Assembly: GCF_047495495.1 (NCBI RefSeq)
Contig: NZ_CP179930.1
Span: 620,001-684,000, forward strand
Origin: Zymobacter sp047495495
Lineage (GTDB): Bacteria > Pseudomonadota > Gammaproteobacteria > Pseudomonadales > Halomonadaceae
Direction: 5' to 3'
Length of the DNA stretch: 64,000 nt
In this document: positions 9,504 to 18,458 of the stretch, piece by piece
Layout of the letters: each line of letters begins with the position of its first letter
How positions within the stretch are numbered: position 1 is the first letter of the stretch
Translations under genes and position numbers: made by a program
The notes under the pieces: generated by a model
What the model was told of the DNA's origin: nothing
The model's database searches: none
The model's input: the letters and a program-made list of their open reading frames with translations, nothing else

Positions 9504-9623
9504 GAGGCTGTTTCATAACCTGAGTAATTGCTTTTTCCCTTTCTAAAATAGACGGCTTTTACCGCGGATTTGTGGTTTGAAATTTCCTCAATGACACGGG
9601 TATTGGGGTCATGAAACACGCTC
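9504..9623 (-). mobile_element. MITE-like element, copy 1
   Basis: This 120-bp non-coding element has imperfect terminal inverted repeats: GAGGCTGTTTCATAACC at the left and the complement of GAGCGTGTTTCATGACC at the right. A 3-bp direct repeat TAA (9501-9503 and 9624-9626) is a probable target-site duplication. It matches the elements at 41061-41179 and 61262-61380 in the opposite orientation. It has no coding capacity, so it would need a transposase in trans. The 3-bp TNA duplication resembles that of some IS5-family groups (inference). Confidence 0.85.
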
Positions 9624-9726
9624 TAAAGGCCGAGCGAGCAGAGCGCTGCTCCAGCAGCAGGTTTGATGCAGGGCATTTGCTCGCGTTGCCTTCATCGCTG
9701 TTATGGCATTGATCGAAAGCGTGGTG

Positions 9727-10002
9727 TTATTCCAACAGTGAAAGCTGGCGCATTGCTGCCTGACCTTCCGGTGACTCACTGTCCACTTCAAGCACCTTGT
9801 GAAAGCCGCGTGATGTCTGAATATGGTGGACGTCGTCTACCCACGTCATGGCCTGCGTATAGTCTTCGGCCAACATGTGCTTCAGACCGCCGAACTGCGT
9901 TCCGATCTGCCCCCAGGCACGGCTAACAATCCAGTCGCCAAACATGTCCTGATGCACATGCACCAGCACGTAATCATGGTCACTTTCCCAACGTACGATC
10001 AT
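9727..10002 (-). CDS. Small WGR-domain protein
   Basis: This 91-residue protein is almost entirely one WGR-like domain: YVLVHVHQDMFGDWIVSRAWGQIGTQFGG, then AEDYTQAMTWVDDVHHIQTSRGF. WGR domains occur in PARPs, in MolR-like proteins and as small bacterial stand-alone proteins, and bind nucleic acid. The ATG at 10002 is the only ATG in frame after the upstream stop, although its ribosome site is weak. It stands alone between the MITE and htpX. Confidence 0.65.
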   Translation of the reverse strand: MIVRWESDHDYVLVHVHQDMFGDWIVSRAWGQIGTQFGGLKHMLAEDYTQAMTWVDDVHHIQTSRGFHKVLEVDSESPEGQAAMRQLSLLE

Positions 10003-10171
10003 GTGGCCGAGGTTTCCGCTCAGTAGGAGGTAATAGAGTGCCGCCTGTTATCCGCGTGTGGTTGATGACAGGGGTAAAGGTCATTCTGACTGAATACGGC
10101 GAGTCTGCAAAGCCGATCGGGAAAAGAGACAAGCATGGCCTGCGGTTGTCAGCGCTCAACGGATACGAAAA

Positions 10172-10203
10172 GAGGGTGCCGGGACATTGATCTCGGCACC
10201 CTC
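10172..10203 (-). terminator. Terminator downstream of htpX
   Basis: A 10-bp perfect stem (GAGGGTGCCG and CGGCACCCTC) with a 12-nt loop is followed on the minus strand by TTTTCG and on the plus strand by TTTC. It lies 28 bases past the htpX stop, so it mainly terminates htpX and could act in both directions. Confidence 0.8.
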
Positions 10204-10230
10204 TTTCATCTTTATGAACGTCTAAACGGC

Positions 10231-11133
10231 TTAGCGATAGGCCGCCTGTTTCAGCGCATTGATGCGTTCGTCCAGCGGCGGGTGGCTAGCAAACAGCTTC
10301 TGCATGAACGATGCCACCTGCCCCTGAGTGATGGCGAAGGCTGTCATGGAGTCCGGCATCTCATCGGGGCGCTGTGCGTCGCCTTTTAGACGCGTCAGAG
10401 CATTGATCATAGCGCCTGATCCCGCCAGACGAGCGCCTGCCGCATCAGCACGATATTCGCGCCAGCGTGAGAACCACGCCACGATGGCCGAGGCTGCGAT
10501 CCCGAAGATGACCTGCATGACCATCTCGACGAGGAAGAACGCCAGCTGGCCCATGCCTCGGTCTTCATCATTGCGGCGCAGGAAGGTGTCGATCCCCATC
10601 GCGACCAGACGGGCGAAGAACATGACGAACGTGTTCACTACGCCTTGGATCAGCGCCAGCGTCACCATATCACCGTTGGCTACGTGACCGATCTCATGAC
10701 CGATGACGGCCCGTGCTTCTTCCGGGCGCATCTGATTGAGCAGTCCTTCAGAGACCGAGACCAGCGCGCTGTTGCGGTTCCAACCGGTAGCAAAGGCGTT
10801 GGCCTGTTGCATCGGAAAGATGCCCACTTCCGGCATCCGGATACCGGCCTGCTGCGACAGCTCGGCGACGGTATCCAGCAACCACTGTTCCTGACTGTTC
10901 TGCGGCTGCTGGATGATGCGTGTTCCAGTCGACATTTTCGCCATAGATTTTGACAGGAACAGCGAGACCACAGACCCCGCCATGCCGATGACGAAAAACG
11001 CCGCCAGCATGCCGAACAGGTTGGTACCAGTGCGGTAGCGCAGATAAACATCAAGGCCCGTCAGATGCAGGACGATACCCGCGATCAACATGACGGCTAG
11101 GTTGGTGGCTAGAAACAGCAACACCCTCATCAT
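10231..11133 (-). CDS. htpX: Membrane zinc metalloprotease HtpX
   Basis: HtpX is an inner-membrane M48 protease in membrane-protein quality control. The 300-residue protein has two N-terminal membrane segments (residues about 4-25 and 37-60), the zinc motif HEIGH at 146-150, two further membrane segments (VNTFVMFFARLVAMG, VEMVMQVIFGIAASAIVAWF) and the third-ligand region EYRADAAGA. GGAGAG precedes the double ATG. Length matches E. coli HtpX (293). Confidence 0.95.
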   Translation of the reverse strand: MMRVLLFLATNLAVMLIAGIVLHLTGLDVYLRYRTGTNLFGMLAAFFVIGMAGSVVSLFLSKSMAKMSTGTRIIQQPQNSQEQWLLDTVAELSQQAGIRMPEVGIFPMQQANAFATGWNRNSALVSVSEGLLNQMRPEEARAVIGHEIGHVANGDMVTLALIQGVVNTFVMFFARLVAMGIDTFLRRNDEDRGMGQLAFFLVEMVMQVIFGIAASAIVAWFSRWREYRADAAGARLAGSGAMINALTRLKGDAQRPDEMPDSMTAFAITQGQVASFMQKLFASHPPLDERINALKQAAYR

Positions 11134-11293
11134 AAACGTACTCTCCTGTGTGAATGGCGGGTGAAAGCCCCACTATTCAAGGATGGACGAACAAGTGGTC
11201 TCACATGAATGAGACCACTGTGTATCAGCAATAGTTGCCTGATGGAATGGGGTTAATATAGGCCATATTCAAGCGCACCAACTGATGGGCAGC

Positions 11294-12511
11294 TTAACTG
11301 CGGCGGCGAGCCAAGAAGTTGCCCAGACGCCCGATCGCCTCGACCAGCTGGTCTGCATACGGCAGCGTGACGATGCGCAGGTGGTCGGGATCAGGCCAGT
11401 TAAAGGCCGTTCCCTGCACCAGCAGGATCTTTTCTTCCAGCAGCAGTTCAAGTACGAATTGCTGATCGTCCTTGATGTCGTACACCTCGGGGTCGAGGCG
11501 CGGGAACATGTAGAGTGCGCCTTTCGGCTTAACGCACGAGACCCCAGGGATAGCGTTCAGCGCTTCCCACGCCGCGTCGCGCTGGGCGAGTAGACGGCCA
11601 CCGGGGCGTACCAGGTCATTGATGGACTGATAGCCGCCCAGTGCGGTTTGGATCGCATGTTGTGCTGGTACGTTAGCGCACAGGCGCATTGAGGCCAGCA
11701 TGTTCAGCCCTTGGATGAAGTCCTGCGCATGGCGCTTCTCACCCGACAGGGTCATCCACGCCGCACGGAAACCGGCGCAGCGATAGTTCTTGGACAGACC
11801 GTTCATGGTGATGATCAGCAGATCATCGGCCAGCGTCGCCGTGGAAATATGCTGGGCACCGTCGTACAGGATCTTGTCGTAGATCTCATCAGAGAAGACC
11901 ACCAGATTGTTTTCACGCGCCACCTGCAACAGGTTGAGGATGACGTCGCGTGAATAGACGGCCCCTGTGGGGTTGTTCGGGTTGATCAGCAGCAGTGCTT
12001 TCGTGCGCGGCGTCACCTTGGCGCGCATGTCTTCGATGTCCGGTTCCCAGCCCTTTTCTTCATCGCAGCGATAGTGCACGGCGGTACCGCCGGCCAGATG
12101 TGTGGCGGCTGTCCACAGTGGGTAGTCCGGTGCAGGAATCAGCACTTCATCGCCGTTATCCAGCAGACCCTGCATGCACATCATGATGAGCTCAGATACG
12201 CCGTTGCCGATGAAGATATCGTCGATGCCGACACCCTGAACACCTTTGCGCTGGCATTCCTGCATGATGGCCTTGCGTGCCGAATAGATCCCCTTCGAAT
12301 CGCTGTAGCCCTGGGACGTTGGCAGGTTGCGCATGACATCCTGGAGGATCTCTTCCGGCGCTTCAAAACCGAACGGGGCAGGGTTACCGATATTGAGTTT
12401 GAGGATGCGGTGACCTTCGTCTTCCAGACGACGCGCGTGCTCCATGATCGGACCACGGATGTCGTAACAGACGTTGTCGAGCTTTCTTGATTTGCGGATC
12501 GGAGCGTTCAT
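11294..12511 (-). CDS. alaA: Alanine-synthesising aminotransferase AlaA
   Basis: This PLP fold-type I aminotransferase makes alanine from pyruvate and glutamate. The 405-residue length equals E. coli AlaA. Characteristic segments are KLNIGNPAPFGFEAPEEI, GYSDSKGIYSAR, NGVSELIMM, PAPDYPLWTAA, LLINPNNPTGAVYS, FSDEIYDKILYDG and the PLP-lysine region LSKNYRCAGFR. The strict AlaA-type spacing makes it more likely AlaA than a generic AspC-like enzyme. Confidence 0.92.
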   Translation of the reverse strand: MNAPIRKSRKLDNVCYDIRGPIMEHARRLEDEGHRILKLNIGNPAPFGFEAPEEILQDVMRNLPTSQGYSDSKGIYSARKAIMQECQRKGVQGVGIDDIFIGNGVSELIMMCMQGLLDNGDEVLIPAPDYPLWTAATHLAGGTAVHYRCDEEKGWEPDIEDMRAKVTPRTKALLLINPNNPTGAVYSRDVILNLLQVARENNLVVFSDEIYDKILYDGAQHISTATLADDLLIITMNGLSKNYRCAGFRAAWMTLSGEKRHAQDFIQGLNMLASMRLCANVPAQHAIQTALGGYQSINDLVRPGGRLLAQRDAAWEALNAIPGVSCVKPKGALYMFPRLDPEVYDIKDDQQFVLELLLEEKILLVQGTAFNWPDPDHLRIVTLPYADQLVEAIGRLGNFLARRRS

Positions 12512-13053
12512 GTTCGGTTCTGCCTAGAGGGGGCTTGAAGGTGTAAATCAGTGGGCCGTGATCAGGTCCATGTCGAGAGGCCTCTATGGGATATCGACCT
12601 CAATGTATGAAAAGCAAGGGTGTGTACGCGGCAAGCAGAAAGCTCGGCGTAGAAGTGGCACCGCAGGCGTATCACTCAGCATACCGTAGCGTGCTTTTGA
12701 TATGCCACTTCAGTAGGGATTTTTTCTGAAGCCGCCTAAAGATTGCATTTACGAGGCAGAATGCGACGCAATGAAACTGATCGAGTGTGCAGGAATCAAC
12801 CGCGTGAAATGGCGTTCATCTGCAGCGTACGGCGCAGAAATGCTGAGTATGCTGCGCAAGGTCACAGAGGAGGCTTTGCCATATCTAACCGTCAACGGAT
12901 GCTTATAAGGACGGTGCTTAATGCTAAAGGCCCCAAGAGGGCTATAAGAAGGCAAAGAAGGAAGGTATCGCCCCTGCATGATGCTTGTACGACAGTCGGT
13001 GTTTTGCGTCGGTAGCAGCAAGGGCGATGAATGGCACGATGTTGCTGGCGGTG
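12512..13053. other. Intergenic region upstream of alaA, no convincing gene
   Basis: Two overlapping frames of about 90 codons exist on opposite strands (12743-13015 and 12749-13021), but neither has a ribosome site or recognisable content. Inverted arms GAAGTGGCA (12652-12660) and TGCCACTTC (12703-12711) are followed by a run of six T on the plus strand. This could be a terminator-like structure or part of a small RNA. The alaA promoter should lie here. Confidence 0.35.
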
Positions 13054-14046
13054 TCAGCTGTCGCTCTCGTCGTCATCCGTTTCAGGCAGCGTATCCGGGC
13101 GAACCGGCTCGTCCTGCGGAATATCCTGCGGCAACTCAAGCGTGATGCGGCCCAGTACGCCTTGGCGTAGCTCATGCAGCAGCACTTCAGCACCACGGTG
13201 AATGTCCACAACGCCACCGGCCTTCAAACCACCGCGCTTGCGCGCGATCGTATCCAATAGCGCATCGCCGTCAAAACCGGTACGAGCCAGCAAGTCGATG
13301 TAACTGAGCCCGTTGTCATCCACCTCTATTTCGGGCTGCTCTGCTTCCTGTTTCACCGTTTTTTCCATGTCGAAAATAGGCAGCTCAGTCAGCTTGTAGC
13401 GTGCTTTTAGAGCATCAGGATAGCGGCGTGCCAGCTCGGCAACAGTAACCTTGGCTACGTCAGGGTAGTCCAGCGCGGTATCGCGAATGGCACCGCTGGC
13501 GGCCAGGCGATAGGCGCTGGCTTGATCCTCAATCTTCGGCCACAGCACTCCGGGCGTGTCCGTCAGCGAAATGCCGTTTTCGAGCTTGATGATCTGCTGG
13601 CGCTTGGTCACGGCCGGCTCGTTGCCGACCTTGGCCAGCTTGCGCCCTGCCAGTCCATTGATCAGCGTCGATTTCCCGACGTTGGGAATTCCCATCACCA
13701 TGACGCGTACGTCGCGGTCGGCGCGAATATGCCCGGCCAGCTCGCGGCACAGCTTGGCAATAGGCTTGAGTTCCCGTGCATTGGTGGTCGTGATCGCCAG
13801 TGCGCGCATGTTGGGCTGTGCGTTGAAGTGATCGCACCACTGCTGCGTCGCGATAGGGTCGGCCAGATCAGCACGCGAGAGCAGCTTAAGCACCGGTTTG
13901 TGGCGCGTTAGCTGAGCCAGCATCGGGTTGGCGCTGGAGTAGGGCAGACGTGCATCAAGAACTTCCACTACCACGTCGATTTTGGGCAGCGCCTGTTGGA
14001 TTTGGCGCTGTGCCTTATTCATATGTCCGGGAAACCAGCCCAGCAT
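13054..14046 (-). CDS. rbgA: Ribosome biogenesis GTPase YlqF/RbgA
   Basis: This is a circularly permuted GTPase for late large-subunit assembly. The start at 14046 (MLGWFPGHMNKAQRQIQ) has GGAGAAG upstream. The open frame runs 48 codons further, but that part lacks family features. The permuted order is visible: the G4-like SRADLAD precedes the P-loop GIPNVGKST and the switch region DTPGVLWP. The 330-residue length suits the family. Confidence 0.92.
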   Translation of the reverse strand: MLGWFPGHMNKAQRQIQQALPKIDVVVEVLDARLPYSSANPMLAQLTRHKPVLKLLSRADLADPIATQQWCDHFNAQPNMRALAITTTNARELKPIAKLCRELAGHIRADRDVRVMVMGIPNVGKSTLINGLAGRKLAKVGNEPAVTKRQQIIKLENGISLTDTPGVLWPKIEDQASAYRLAASGAIRDTALDYPDVAKVTVAELARRYPDALKARYKLTELPIFDMEKTVKQEAEQPEIEVDDNGLSYIDLLARTGFDGDALLDTIARKRGGLKAGGVVDIHRGAEVLLHELRQGVLGRITLELPQDIPQDEPVRPDTLPETDDDESDS

Positions 14047-14436
14047 TGCACTTCTCCATACATCATTCAGTGGCGTCGTCAGAATACCTTGCCTATCCCA
14101 TGTCGAATGGAGCACCGCCTCTACCTCAATGGCGAGCGGCATTTGCCGTTGGGTCATCGCACTGAGGTGCATTGCAGCGACTCGTGACAATAGGAACGGT
14201 AGGAGGGTGACGACGTTATAACGGGGTATTCTACGCAGGATGGGCGAGAGATGCCTTCTTTATCATGGAACATGGCGTCTGCGAAGGATCTGATACGCGC
14301 GCTGATGCTCGACCGTGCGGCCCACCACATCCTTTGAAGGGATCTCGGCCGCACTGAATAGTGTTCCTACAAGACACCGCGCAATCGTGCCGCGCCTCCT
14401 TAGTACTCTATGAGGCTGAGTACTCTGCGAGGCGGC
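14047..14436. other. Intergenic region between rbgA and msrB
   Basis: I see no gene in these 390 bases. The region should contain the rbgA promoter and the 3' end of the msrB transcript. Short open frames lack ribosome sites and recognisable content. Confidence 0.4.
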
Positions 14437-14883
14437 CTATGTTCGATCCGAATTGCTTTCATTGTGTGTGCTGGGATGGAAGCGCAGCGAAACCGAGTTG
14501 ATGCAGTAGCGCATCCCCGTTGTGTTTTGCGGGCCATCGGGGAAAACATGCCCCAGATGAGCACCACAGCGACGGCAACGCACCTCGACGCGACGCATGC
14601 CGTGGCTCGTATCGAAGTGCTCTTCGATGTGGGCATCGGGTAGCGGGCGATCAAAGCTGGGCCAGCCGCAGCCAGACTCGTATTTATCGTCGTTGTTGAA
14701 TAGCGGTGCGTCGCAGCACACGCAGTGGAACGTGCCGGGAGTAGGGGAGACACGGTAGTCGCCGCTGAACGGCGCTTCCGTACCCGCTTGGCGCGTCACA
14801 TGGTACTGCTCTGGCGTGAGCTGAGCTTTCCATTCCTGATCGGATTTATGAATGTGGTCGGCATGTCGCTTGTGGTGGGGCAT
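14437..14883 (-). CDS. msrB: Peptide methionine (R)-S-oxide reductase
   Basis: MsrB reduces methionine-R-sulfoxide in oxidised proteins. The 148-residue protein has paired zinc-binding CxxC motifs (CVCC and CRRC), the substrate region SGCGWPSF and the catalytic cysteine in GMRYCINSVSLRF. TAGGAG precedes the ATG. It is cytoplasmic and not fused to MsrA. Confidence 0.95.
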   Translation of the reverse strand: MPHHKRHADHIHKSDQEWKAQLTPEQYHVTRQAGTEAPFSGDYRVSPTPGTFHCVCCDAPLFNNDDKYESGCGWPSFDRPLPDAHIEEHFDTSHGMRRVEVRCRRCGAHLGHVFPDGPQNTTGMRYCINSVSLRFHPSTHNESNSDRT

Positions 14884-15155
14884 GGAACACTCCTAAAGGA
14901 AAGAAGAGCGAAAACGGCATCGCGGGTGCTGAGCCGCTGCACGCTGGCCGATGACTCGAAGGCGACAGGGCGACATCGTTGGCCTCAGCATGCAGTGTGG
15001 CGGCCGTCTAAAGCCGACGCAAGTTTTAGTGAAAGGCCGTCTGCTGTAGAAGAATAAGGCACTGAAAGCCGCGCTGTTTCTGGAATGACGCGCTACAGAT
15101 GTCGAATGTGAAGCCCGCTGACACAATTCAATGACTCAAATATCAACGTCGTAGC

Positions 15156-15184
15156 TTGACACTTCACCATTATGCCGATAATAT
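15156..15184 (+). promoter_or_regulatory. Sigma-70 promoter of the tRNA-Glu/Gly array
   Basis: TTGACA (15156-15161) and TAATAT (15179-15184) are separated by 17 bases. A GC-rich stretch (GCGCGCC) follows the -10, as is common for stable RNA promoters under stringent control. The first tRNA starts 38 bases downstream. Confidence 0.8.
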
Positions 15185-15222
15185 GCGCGCCATCTTGAGT
15201 TCACCGGAAACGGTTGCGATAG

Positions 15223-15298
15223 GTCCCATTCGTCTAGTGGCCTAGGACACCGCCCTTTCACGGCGGTAACAGGGGTTCGAACCCCCTATGGGACGCCA
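15223..15298 (+). tRNA. tRNA-Glu (TTC), copy 1
   Basis: A 76-base cloverleaf with anticodon TTC in CCCTTTCAC, T-loop GGTTCGAACC and encoded CCA. The acceptor stem pairs GTCCCAT with ATGGGAC. The D-loop reads GTGGCCTAGG, which differs from the other three copies. Confidence 0.97.
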
Positions 15299-15334
15299 CC
15301 TTTTTCGGAAGCTTGAGGCAATAGGAAGTACTAA

Positions 15335-15410
15335 GCGGGAATAGCTCAGTTGGTAGAGCGCCACCTTGCCAAGGTGGAGGTCGCGAGTTCGAGCCTCGTT
15401 TCCCGCTCCA
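15335..15410 (+). tRNA. tRNA-Gly (GCC), copy 1
   Basis: A 76-base tRNA with anticodon GCC (CTTGCCAAG), acceptor GCGGGAA pairing with TTCCCGC, and encoded CCA. It is the second gene of the array. Confidence 0.97.
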
Positions 15411-15414
15411 ATGT

Positions 15415-15490
15415 GTCCCATTCGTCTAGTGGTCCAGGACACCGCCCTTTCACGGCGGTAACAGGGGTTCGAACCCCCTATGGGACGCCA
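15415..15490 (+). tRNA. tRNA-Glu (TTC), copy 2
   Basis: As copy 1, with D-loop GTGGTCCAGG. It starts 4 bases after the preceding tRNA-Gly. Confidence 0.97.
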
Positions 15491-15505
15491 CTTCTTCCTA
15501 GATAT

Positions 15506-15581
15506 GCGGGAATAGCTCAGTTGGTAGAGCGCCACCTTGCCAAGGTGGAGGTCGCGAGTTCGAGCCTCGTTTCCCGCTCCA
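15506..15581 (+). tRNA. tRNA-Gly (GCC), copy 2
   Basis: Identical to tRNA-Gly copy 1. Confidence 0.97.
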
Positions 15582-15585
15582 GTGT

Positions 15586-15661
15586 GTCCCATTCGTCTAG
15601 TGGTCCAGGACACCGCCCTTTCACGGCGGTAACAGGGGTTCGAACCCCCTATGGGACGCCA
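15586..15661 (+). tRNA. tRNA-Glu (TTC), copy 3
   Basis: Identical to tRNA-Glu copy 2. The 4-base spacer before it resembles the earlier Gly-Glu spacer, which points to tandem duplication of a Glu-Gly unit. Confidence 0.97.
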
Positions 15662-15675
15662 CCTTCTTCTGTTAT

Positions 15676-15751
15676 GCGGGAATAGCTCAGTTGGTAGAGC
15701 GCCACCTTGCCAAGGTGGAGGTCGCGAGTTCGAGCCTCGTTTCCCGCTCCA
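15676..15751 (+). tRNA. tRNA-Gly (GCC), copy 3
   Basis: Last gene of the array, identical to the other tRNA-Gly copies. A terminator follows 43 bases later. Confidence 0.97.
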
Positions 15752-15793
15752 ATTCAGGTTGTGTAGATGATGTTAGTCTGCACTTCATCAGAG

Positions 15794-15820
15794 AAAGAGC
15801 CGAAAGGCTCTTTTTTTGTT
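15794..15820 (+). terminator. Terminator of the tRNA array
   Basis: An 8-bp stem AAAGAGCC/GGCTCTTT with a GAAA tetraloop and a run of seven T. This is a classical intrinsic terminator. Confidence 0.9.
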
Positions 15821-16098
15821 TCTACGATATCTTCAATCTCGCCCTTTTTTCCTCTCGATCAGCTGCTGTTGCGCTTTTGAGTTCCGCACCTGATGCTTAT
15901 AAGCACTATTTCTGCATACCATTACTCCGCACGATGTCGTCCCCTGCATCTGTTTTGATCATGGTGATGAAAGTGTCGCTATGCTCTGTTGAGCGGAAGA
16001 TGCTGAAATACGAGTATTCGCTAGTGGCGGAAGCCGTAAAGAGGTGGGATGAGTCTGTCCTGCTTACTGCCATGTTGGCAATAAGCAGGACATCGGTA

Positions 16099-17397
16099 TT
16101 AGCGATTAACCACTTTTGCCGGCAGGGCCACTACCAGCAGCGCGCTGGCGAGCAGGCACACGGCAAAGAACCACATGGCGCCTCCGGCCTGCCCGCTCAA
16201 CTGCATTGCAAAGCCCATGACAGAGTTGCTGACCAGTCCAGCGATATTGGCCAGCGAGCAGGCCAGTGCGAAGCCTGTTGCTGCGGCCGTCCCTTTCAGA
16301 AAGGTCGCCGGCAGGCTGAAGAAGACGGGAACGGCACCGATCACCATGGCTTGTGCGATCGAGAACAGCAGCACCGTTGCCCACGTGCTGTGAGTGAAGA
16401 ACGTGCTACCCGCCATGGCCACTGCGCCAATAACGAACGGTATGATGATGTGCCAGCGGCGTTCGCGGTGACGGTCGGAGCTGGCGCCGATGGCGAGCAT
16501 GCCGATAAGGGCTGCCACGCTGGGCAGTGCCGTCAACAGGCCTATATGGAAGGCATCGCTGATGCCTGTCGCTTTGATAAAGGTGGGCATCCAGAACCCC
16601 AGTGCATAGGCGGTCAGTAGGATCGAGAAATCAATGCCGCCTAGCATCCACACCTTTAGGTTCCAGAAACCGTCTCTGAAACGATGGCGCGCAGCAGGCA
16701 TTTCTGCCTGGTCTTGGGCTAGCACGGAGTCGATCGTGGCGCGTTCCTGTTCGTTCAGCCAGCGTGCGTGGCGTGGTGAGTCTGGTAGGCACCAGAAGGC
16801 GAGAATGCCCAGTGCAATGCTGGGCAAACCTTCGAGCAGAAATAGCCACTGCCAGCCGTGCAGTCCATGCAGGTCGTGGGCGGCCTTCATAATCCAGCCC
16901 GAAAGCGGGCCACCAATGACGGATGACAGCGGTAGGCCGATCATAAACAGCGCGATGATGCGACCACGGCGCTGGCTGGGAAACCATTGGGTCAGATAGA
17001 ACAGAACACCGGGTAGGAAACCGGCTTCGGCAGCCCCTAGGAAGAAGCGCAGGATGTGGAACTGGAGCGGTGTTTTGACCAGTAGGGTGCAGGCCGACAG
17101 AATGCCCCACGTCAGCATGATTCTGGCGATCCACAGCCGTGCACCGACGCGCTGTAGCGCTAGGTTGCTCGGCACTTCCAGTAGGATATAGCCCAGAAAG
17201 AATAACCCCGCTCCCAGACCGAAGGTGGCTTCGCTGAAGCCCAGATCGTCCAGCATTTGCAGTCGTGCAAAGCCGACGTTGATGCGGTCGAGGTACGCCG
17301 CGAGATAGCAGAAACACAGGAAAGGCACTAACCGCCACGTCACCTTGCGAAAGAGTGATGCGTGGCCGTCGTCGGGTAAGGTCGTCGTCGCGGACAT
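16099..17397 (-). CDS. MFS transporter, anion:cation symporter (ACS) type
   Basis: This 432-residue protein has about 12 membrane segments. The N-terminal pattern is that of the ACS family (phthalate, glucarate and related organic anions): WRLVPFLCFCYLAAYLDRINVGFA, then ERVGARL-like VGARLWIARIMLTWGILSACT, EAGFLPGVLFYLTQWFP and RRGRIIALFMIGLPLSSVIGGPLSGWIM. The start at 17397 (MSATTTLPDDGH) follows GAGGAAT; an ATG 18 codons upstream is less likely. The substrate cannot be read from sequence. The XRE regulator lies upstream on the same strand. Confidence 0.85.
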   Translation of the reverse strand: MSATTTLPDDGHASLFRKVTWRLVPFLCFCYLAAYLDRINVGFARLQMLDDLGFSEATFGLGAGLFFLGYILLEVPSNLALQRVGARLWIARIMLTWGILSACTLLVKTPLQFHILRFFLGAAEAGFLPGVLFYLTQWFPSQRRGRIIALFMIGLPLSSVIGGPLSGWIMKAAHDLHGLHGWQWLFLLEGLPSIALGILAFWCLPDSPRHARWLNEQERATIDSVLAQDQAEMPAARHRFRDGFWNLKVWMLGGIDFSILLTAYALGFWMPTFIKATGISDAFHIGLLTALPSVAALIGMLAIGASSDRHRERRWHIIIPFVIGAVAMAGSTFFTHSTWATVLLFSIAQAMVIGAVPVFFSLPATFLKGTAAATGFALACSLANIAGLVSNSVMGFAMQLSGQAGGAMWFFAVCLLASALLVVALPAKVVNR

Positions 17398-17588
17398 TAC
17401 CGATTCCTCATCAAAAGAGCCGTAAGACCGTGGCAGCCCGTGCTGCCCCAAGGACGCCTACCTTATGCCTTATCCTTCATAGCGTGAAGAGTCACGGGGC
17501 AATATCCATAGCCCGTCACGATGAACGTGTTTTCGACGCTAAGCTCATCGTTGAAGGGACACTTGGATTGAGCTGGATTGAGTGTGCC

Positions 17589-18458
17589 CTATGGCGGGGA
17601 GGGCGATTGGTCAGCGTGTGTCGACACGAGCTGCTGCAACCGCTGGAGGTCGGCATCGTGCTGGGGGTAGTAGACGTTCAAGCGGCTACTGGCATTGCCA
17701 TTGGTGTGCCACCACAGCTGCTTGTCCAGCGCCATTATTCCTAATCGAGCATGACGATAGGTGTAGGTCACTTCTTCCGGCTGCAGTACGGTATTGGCGC
17801 TCCATACGGTGTGGAACAGTGGTGACTGCGCTTTGAAGGCACAAATTCGTTGCTTCAGCACGTCGTCATTGGGGCGTTTGGCGAGGGTATCGCGTAGAAA
17901 GCCTGCCATGCGCGTTATCCGCAGCGCCAGAGTTTCTTCGCTGTCGATGCAGGCAAATCTTTTCCATTCAGGGTGCGTGATGGTCAGGTGAAGGTAGTTC
18001 TGTGCTTCGGCAGGAAGGTCGTTGAGGTCGAAACCGATCATCAGCTGAAACGCGTCGTTGTATGCCACGATGTCTAGGTAGTCGTTCGCCAGTAGTGCGG
18101 GCAGCGGGTTGAGCTGCGTCAGCAGTTGCAGCGTATGCGCCGATGTCGTCTGGCAGGGAGCCTTGTGGGCGCGTGTCTGCGGGAAGATAAGGTTGTGCAG
18201 GTATTCGCGTTCGGATTTGGTCAGCCGCAGAGCGGAGGATATGGACGAGAAGGCCTGTGCAGAGATGCCCGCGGCCTGGCCGCGCTCTATCTTGCTGTAC
18301 CAGACGGTACTGATACCGGAAAGATCGGCGACGTCTTCTCTTCTCAACCCTGTCGTACGCGTACGTGCCGGTCTGGGCAGTCCTACCGCTTCGGGTGAAA
18401 TGCTTTCTCGCTTGGCCCGCAGAAAATCACCTACCCATTTGAGATTGTCTGGGTGCAT
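17589..18458 (-). CDS. XRE-family regulator with MmyB-like ligand domain
   Basis: A 289-residue transcription factor. The N-terminal helix-turn-helix (about 10-85) contains RTTGLRREDVADLSGISTVWYSKIERG, which is highly typical of the MmyB-like group. The C-terminal part (about 110-275) matches the MmyB-like ligand-binding PAS-type domain: LNPLPALLANDYLDIVAYNDAFQLMIG and TYTYRHARLGIMALDKQLWWH. It is divergent from the DHA2 transporter at 18922 and upstream of the ACS transporter on its own strand, so it could control either one. Confidence 0.88.
   Translation of the reverse strand: MHPDNLKWVGDFLRAKRESISPEAVGLPRPARTRTTGLRREDVADLSGISTVWYSKIERGQAAGISAQAFSSISSALRLTKSEREYLHNLIFPQTRAHKAPCQTTSAHTLQLLTQLNPLPALLANDYLDIVAYNDAFQLMIGFDLNDLPAEAQNYLHLTITHPEWKRFACIDSEETLALRITRMAGFLRDTLAKRPNDDVLKQRICAFKAQSPLFHTVWSANTVLQPEEVTYTYRHARLGIMALDKQLWWHTNGNASSRLNVYYPQHDADLQRLQQLVSTHADQSPSPP

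Noticed and set aside
12743..13021. Two 90-codon frames on opposite strands between rbgA and alaA
   Set aside because: They overlap each other almost completely and lack ribosome sites, so neither can be preferred and both may be chance.
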